A stretch of 9,868 nt of DNA from JAUVXE01 sp964349355 (GTDB taxonomy: Bacteria; Actinomycetota; Coriobacteriia; Anaerosomatales; SLCP01): NCBI GenBank assembly GCA_964349355.1, contig CAYGFZ010000054.1:1-9868 (forward strand), given 5' to 3'. Shown in pieces: positions 6,365 through 9,868 of the stretch. The notes beneath the pieces are model-generated. The model did no database searches, was not told the DNA's origin, and worked only from the letters and a program-made list of their open reading frames with translations. Numbering within the stretch: the first letter of the stretch is position 1; the number at the start of each line of letters is the position of its first letter. The translations under genes were made by a program, and so were the position numbers.

Positions 6365-7333
6365 ATGCGAAAGTTTCTTACGGCTGGGATGGCTCTGTTT
6401 CTCGCTACCACGATGTTGGTGGCGTGTGGAACCGACGATGCCGACGATCCAGTCGGGGATGTACCGGCCGCTTCGCGGGAGCCGGTGGTCATCGGCTCCA
6501 AGATCGATGTCGAGGGACCGGTCCTGGGATATCTCATGGCGGCGGCGCTTGAGGCCGAGGGCATCGAGGTCGTAGACCGTATGCGCACCGGTGCCACCGA
6601 TGTCGTGAGAAGGGCATTGCTGGCGGGGGAGATCGACGCGTACCCCGAGTACACGGCGAACGCAGTGACGGTCTTTTACGCTGATGAGCAGATCGATGCT
6701 GCGGTCCTCACTGACGCGCGGGCCACGTATGAGATGGCGGCCGAGCTCGATCTGGCGAACGAGGGCATCGTCTGGCTCGAACCGGCACCAGCGAACAACA
6801 CGTGGGCGATCGCCGTTCCGCGTCAGTTCGCCGAGGGTAACGCCATCGCTACGCTCGAGGACTGGGCGATGTACATCAACGACGGTGGCGAGGTACGGAT
6901 CGCAGGCTCGCAGGAGTTCTTCGACCGCGCCGACGCGATGCCGGGGTTCGAGGAAGCATACGGGTTCACACTGAGTGCGGACCAGAAGGTCGCACTTGCC
7001 ACAGGTGACACGGCCGTCACCGAGAAGGCGGCGGCCGAAGGAACGGACGGTGTGAACGCCGCGATGGCGTACGGGACCGACGGCACGATCTCGGCGCTCG
7101 ACCTGGTCGTGCTTGCCGATCCGCTGGGCGCACAGCCGATCTACCAACCCGCTCCGGTCTTCCGCAGCGAGGTCATCGACGAGTATCCCGAGATAGCAGG
7201 CATTCTTGCACCGATCTTCAGCCGCCTCGACCTCGAGACCTTGCAGTCTCTCAACGCTCAGGTGGCTCTCGAAGGGCAGGACGCTCGTGATGTCGCCGAG
7301 GGGTGGCTGCGGGCCGAGGGCTTCATCGAGTAA
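6365..7333 (+). CDS. osmF: Osmoprotectant-family ABC importer, substrate-binding lipoprotein (OsmF/YehZ type)
   Basis: Extracytoplasmic substrate-binding component of an OpuC/ProX-class ABC importer for glycine betaine, choline, carnitine or a related compound. It is 322 residues. The basic start MRK is followed by a hydrophobic stretch (4-19) and a lipobox LVAC with Cys21, so it should be a membrane-anchored lipoprotein. A short acidic linker precedes the binding domain. Its first motif, GSKIDVEGPVLG (44-55), resembles E. coli YehZ/OsmF (GSKIDTEG) more than ProX. The characteristic YPEYTAN is at 93-99. The C-terminus ends in the usual helix with WLRAEGFIE. The domain spans the whole mature protein with no truncation. 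It is the first gene of a four-gene operon whose order equals E. coli osmF-yehYXW. The transported solute cannot be told from sequence; in E. coli this system binds betaine only weakly. Confidence 0.88.
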   Translation: MRKFLTAGMALFLATTMLVACGTDDADDPVGDVPAASREPVVIGSKIDVEGPVLGYLMAAALEAEGIEVVDRMRTGATDVVRRALLAGEIDAYPEYTANAVTVFYADEQIDAAVLTDARATYEMAAELDLANEGIVWLEPAPANNTWAIAVPRQFAEGNAIATLEDWAMYINDGGEVRIAGSQEFFDRADAMPGFEEAYGFTLSADQKVALATGDTAVTEKAAAEGTDGVNAAMAYGTDGTISALDLVVLADPLGAQPIYQPAPVFRSEVIDEYPEIAGILAPIFSRLDLETLQSLNAQVALEGQDARDVAEGWLRAEGFIE

Positions 7334-7337
7334 GGAG
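7332..7337 (+). promoter_or_regulatory. Shine-Dalgarno without a conventional start codon, upstream of yehY
   Basis: AAGGAG begins inside the lipoprotein stop codon. Exactly 8 nt downstream is ATC (7346-7348), in frame with the permease, not ATG, GTG or TTG. The frame from here to the GTG at 7415 is fully open. See the matching finding. Confidence 0.55.
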
Positions 7338-7414
7338 CGACGGCCATCGCTGCACACGACGGTAGCCGAGGACGACCCACGGGACGTGTCGACCGGGTCG
7401 CCGCATTCGGTGCT

Positions 7415-8515
7415 GTGATCGCGCTTGCGGGCTGCCTTCTTCTGCCGTTTCTTGAGTTTCGGCCGAATCGCATCGTGAGTGGATCACCCGAGCCTATCGG
7501 GGCGGCAGGCGCATGGGGCTGGTTCGTTCTGTCTGCCTGTGTCGTCGCGCTGATGGCCTCGTTCATGCCGCGGGGTCGTGTGCGGTCTCCCGCGGTGTTG
7601 GTACTCGGCGGACTACTCATCGCCGGGCTGCCGTGGGCGCTCGGGGCTGGTGCGGCGCGCCTTCTCGACGACGCGCCCGAGATCGCGCGGGTCTCTATCG
7701 GGACGGGGGCGTGGCTTGTCGCGGTCGGCGGCGCGATACTCTGGTTCGCGGGCACACGGGGCGTCGACACCCCGCTGCTGCGTCGGGGAGTACTCGTCGC
7801 GATGCTCCTTGCCGCGGGCGCAGCAGGAGTGTGGGGCGGCGCGGGTGAGCTTTCTCTCGCCCGCGAGTATGCGGCCCAGTCCGGTCGCTTCTGGACGCTC
7901 GTGAGCCAACACTTGGTGCTCGCCGGCTCGGGTCTGGCGCTGGGGACACTGATCGGCGTACCTCTCGGCGTACTTGCCTCGCGCAGTCGGCGGGTGCGCC
8001 AGATAGGGCTCGGGATCGTGAGCGTGATCCAGACGATTCCCTCTATGGCCATGCTCGGACTGCTGATCACCCCGCTGGCCACCCTCGGGGTCACCGCGAT
8101 CGGCACGACACCTGCGATCATCGCGCTTACTCTATACGCTCTCCTGCCGATCATGCGCAACACATTCGTGGGTCTGGCGGGTGTCGATCGGGGAGCACTC
8201 GACGCTGGACGCGGGATGGGCATGGGCCGCACGCAGTTGTTGTTGCGCGTCGAGGCCCCGCTCGCACTTCCGCTTATCCTCGAAGGGATCCGTGCAGCGG
8301 CCGTATTGGTCATCGGTATCGCAGCGGTGACCGCGTTCATCGGGGCCGGCGGTCTCGGTATCCTGGTGTTTCAGGGATGGGGGCAGCAGGCCGACGACCT
8401 CACACTTCTCGGTGCGATCCCGATGGTCATTCTCGCAGTGCTCGCAGACGTGTCCATGAGGATGATCCGGCGGACGGTCATCTCGCCGGGCATAGAAGGG
8501 GGTTCGACACCGTGA
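7415..8515 (+). CDS. yehY: Osmoprotectant-family ABC importer permease, long form (YehY type)
   Basis: Membrane permease of the importer. From the GTG at 7415 it is 366 residues. The N-terminal half carries about five hydrophobic segments (roughly 1-15, 29-51, 57-80, 90-110 and 126-146). This extra membrane region is typical of YehY. A MetI-type transport domain follows, from about residue 163. The EAA-type loop that docks on the ATPase lies near 258-290 (DAGRGMGMGRTQ, then EAPLALPL). PNRIVSG near 17-23 and LSLAREYAAQ near 146-155 recall E. coli YehY. The start is doubtful: GTG 7415 has no Shine-Dalgarno and truncates the first membrane helix, while the frame is open back to 7334 and AAGGAG precedes an ATC at 7346. 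A start at 7346 would add 23 residues rich in Arg, completing helix one. The stop overlaps the ATPase start (GTGA). Confidence 0.88.
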   Translation: MIALAGCLLLPFLEFRPNRIVSGSPEPIGAAGAWGWFVLSACVVALMASFMPRGRVRSPAVLVLGGLLIAGLPWALGAGAARLLDDAPEIARVSIGTGAWLVAVGGAILWFAGTRGVDTPLLRRGVLVAMLLAAGAAGVWGGAGELSLAREYAAQSGRFWTLVSQHLVLAGSGLALGTLIGVPLGVLASRSRRVRQIGLGIVSVIQTIPSMAMLGLLITPLATLGVTAIGTTPAIIALTLYALLPIMRNTFVGLAGVDRGALDAGRGMGMGRTQLLLRVEAPLALPLILEGIRAAAVLVIGIAAVTAFIGAGGLGILVFQGWGQQADDLTLLGAIPMVILAVLADVSMRMIRRTVISPGIEGGSTP

Positions 8516-9672
8516 TCGTCTTGCGCGATGTCGTGAAGCGCTACGGAAAGGTCACGGCCGTCGACCGGGTAACCCTTGAGGTTGCCAGCGGCGAGGTCTG
8601 CGTGCTGATCGGGCCGAGTGGTTGCGGCAAGACGACCACGCTTCGCATGATCAATCGACTCATCGAACCGACATCAGGCACGATCGAGGTCGACGGTCGT
8701 GACGTGATGAGCGTGCGCCCGGAGCAGTTGAGGCGCCACATCGGCTACGTTATCCAATCGGTGGGGCTCTTCCCGCACCTCACCGTCGCCGAGAACATCG
8801 CAACCGTGCCGAAGCTGCTCGGGTGGGAGCGTCGTCGCTGGGAGCCGAGGGTTCGCGAACTCCTCGGCGTGGTGGGGCTCGAGCCCGGGAAGTATGCGGA
8901 TACGTACCCGCGCCAACTGTCCGGTGGCCAGGCGCAGCGTGTGGGCGTGGCACGCGCACTTGCCGCCGACCCTCCGGTGCTGCTGATGGACGAGGCGTTC
9001 GGAGCTGTCGATCCTCTCACCCGCGAACGGCTGCAAGCGGAGTTCGAGCGCATCCAACACGAGCTCAAGAAGACGGTCGTGTTCGTGACTCACGACGTCG
9101 ACGAGGCGATCAGGCTCGGTGACCGGATCGCGCTCATGCGCGAGGGGAGGCTCGAACAGTACGATGCCCCCGAAGTGCTCCTCGACCATCCTGCAAGCAA
9201 GTTCGTGCACGACTTCGTGGGCGCCGATCGGGCCCTCAAGCGGCTCGGACGTGCACGCGTGGCAGACGTCATGAGCACCGATATCGAGTCGACGATACGT
9301 GGAGCCGAGGGCGTCGACCCCACATCATGCCGCGGTGCGCGATTCGTGTATCTCATCGATGCAGCAGGCCGGCTCGAGGGGTGGGTCGACTGCCGCGTGC
9401 TTGATGCGGGTACGACGCCCGAGCACGCAGGTACACTGGTCGACTGGCGCGAGGCGGCGGTGCATCCTGACACGACGCTCAAAGACGCGCTCTCTCGCAT
9501 GCTCGGCATGGGTTTTCGCAACGTTGCTGTGGTCGACGAGATCGGGCGGCTGCTCGGCGAAGTCTCGCTCGCGGCGATAGAGAACACGATGTCGGGCAGT
9601 GACGCACACGTGTCGAACCTGGCCGAGGGGGACGTGCTCGGTGCGTCTCCTGAGGCGGACGAGCTTTCATGA
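8512..9672 (+). CDS. yehX: Osmoprotectant-family ABC importer ATPase with C-terminal CBS region (YehX/OpuCA type)
   Basis: ATP-hydrolysing subunit that powers the importer from the cytoplasmic face. It has 386 residues. Walker A is GPSGCGKT (34-41), the Q-loop Gln82 lies in YVIQSVGLFPH, the signature is LSGGQ (136-140), Walker B is VLLMDE (156-161), the D-loop is GAVDP (164-168) and the switch His is His194 in VTHD. IQSVGLFPHLTVAENIATVP is typical of this subfamily. After about 240 comes a regulatory tail. RVADVM (249-254) and the FVYLIDAAGRLEGWV stretch (278-292) look like one CBS motif, and FRNVAVVDEIGRLLGEVS (335-352) a second. CBS pairs in OpuA/OpuCA relatives sense ionic strength or c-di-AMP. 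GTG 8512 is chosen: it overlaps the permease stop by 4 nt and AAGGGGG lies 9 nt upstream. The same frame is open further up, but only within the permease gene. Confidence 0.92.
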   Translation: MIVLRDVVKRYGKVTAVDRVTLEVASGEVCVLIGPSGCGKTTTLRMINRLIEPTSGTIEVDGRDVMSVRPEQLRRHIGYVIQSVGLFPHLTVAENIATVPKLLGWERRRWEPRVRELLGVVGLEPGKYADTYPRQLSGGQAQRVGVARALAADPPVLLMDEAFGAVDPLTRERLQAEFERIQHELKKTVVFVTHDVDEAIRLGDRIALMREGRLEQYDAPEVLLDHPASKFVHDFVGADRALKRLGRARVADVMSTDIESTIRGAEGVDPTSCRGARFVYLIDAAGRLEGWVDCRVLDAGTTPEHAGTLVDWREAAVHPDTTLKDALSRMLGMGFRNVAVVDEIGRLLGEVSLAAIENTMSGSDAHVSNLAEGDVLGASPEADELS

Positions 9673-9868
9673 GCACCCGGCGAGACATGCTCCCCATCGC
9701 GATGGCCTTCGCCGGAGTCGCGGGATTCGCCTGGTTGGTCGGACAGCAGGATCTGTGGGCGCGTGTGCTCGGCGAACTGTTTCCCCGCTCCGCGAGACCG
9801 ATCTACCCGGGTGCGACCGTCGCTGAACTCACGTGGCAGCATCTCCGTCTCGTCGGCATCTCGAGCGG
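9669..9868 (+). CDS. yehW: Second importer permease, N-terminal part only (YehW type)
   Basis: The first 66 codons of a second membrane permease; the rest lies beyond the window. ATG 9669 overlaps the ATPase stop (ATGA), showing tight coupling. A basic start (MSTRRD) precedes a hydrophobic helix at about 8-24. It continues as LFPRSARPIYPG (37-48), then a QHLRLVGISS stretch ending at the edge. From memory, E. coli YehW has LFPQLPRPVY and HFWLVGISS at the same spacing, so the assignment is strong despite the short length. The MetI-type transport domain should begin here and continue outside. In the family, this permease and YehY probably form the membrane channel as a heterodimer. Confidence 0.85.
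   Translation, partial: MSTRRDMLPIAMAFAGVAGFAWLVGQQDLWARVLGELFPRSARPIYPGATVAELTWQHLRLVGISS

Noticed and set aside
6290..7357. 355-residue minus-strand open frame opposite the binding-protein gene
   Set aside because: It lies opposite a clear lipoprotein gene. High GC with periodic third positions makes long antisense frames common; the product has no recognisable domain.
7258..8340. 360-residue minus-strand open frame opposite the permease
   Set aside because: Ser/Ala/Pro/Arg-rich composition typical of an antisense reading of a membrane protein; the plus strand has a convincing permease.
8377..8511. Upstream extension of the ATPase reading frame
   Set aside because: The extra 45 codons lie wholly within the permease coding sequence and resemble no ABC protein; the GTG at 8512 starts at the normal ABC N-terminus with a ribosome site.

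Overview
The window is GC-rich, gene-dense bacterial DNA with many GTG starts and several stop/start overlaps. It reads as chromosome from a high-GC, menaquinone-using bacterium. An actinobacterial origin is my best guess, but nothing here (no rRNA or tRNA) proves it. Every recognised gene is intact or cut only by the window edge. No insertion sequence, phage gene, CRISPR array or RNA gene was seen.

Left two thirds (1-6173, minus strand). Six co-directional genes form one tight run, in transcription order: ugd (UDP-glucose 6-dehydrogenase), mqnE, mqnA, mqnC, an MTAP/PNP-family nucleoside phosphorylase-like gene, and an amidohydrolase of the aminodeoxyfutalosine deaminase type (mqnX) that runs off the left edge. 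Five of these fit the futalosine route of menaquinone biosynthesis. MqnA makes 3-[(1-carboxyvinyl)oxy]benzoate from chorismate. MqnE joins it to SAM to give aminodeoxyfutalosine, and MqnX deaminates that to futalosine. A nucleosidase step must then release hypoxanthine, and MqnC cyclises the product. No ordinary mqnB is visible. The MTAP-like protein sits where it would be needed, has lost the adenine-binding Asp pair of MTAP and carries instead an Asn-containing motif like that of 6-oxopurine enzymes. It is the most interesting item here: a candidate replacement futalosine hydrolase or phosphorylase.

Middle (6174-6364). A 191-bp divergent intergenic region holds Shine-Dalgarno sites for both flanking genes and weak candidate promoters. 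There is no other non-coding stretch above 100 bp.

Right third (6365-9868, plus strand). A four-gene ABC importer of the osmoprotectant (betaine/choline/carnitine-like) family has the same order as E. coli osmF(yehZ)-yehY-yehX-yehW: binding lipoprotein, long permease, ATPase with a C-terminal CBS region, and a second permease cut by the right edge. The long permease has a start-codon puzzle. A perfect Shine-Dalgarno and a continuous open frame precede the first conventional start, but the codon at the right distance is ATC.

All family assignments come from reading motifs and from memory of the families; no database search was run.
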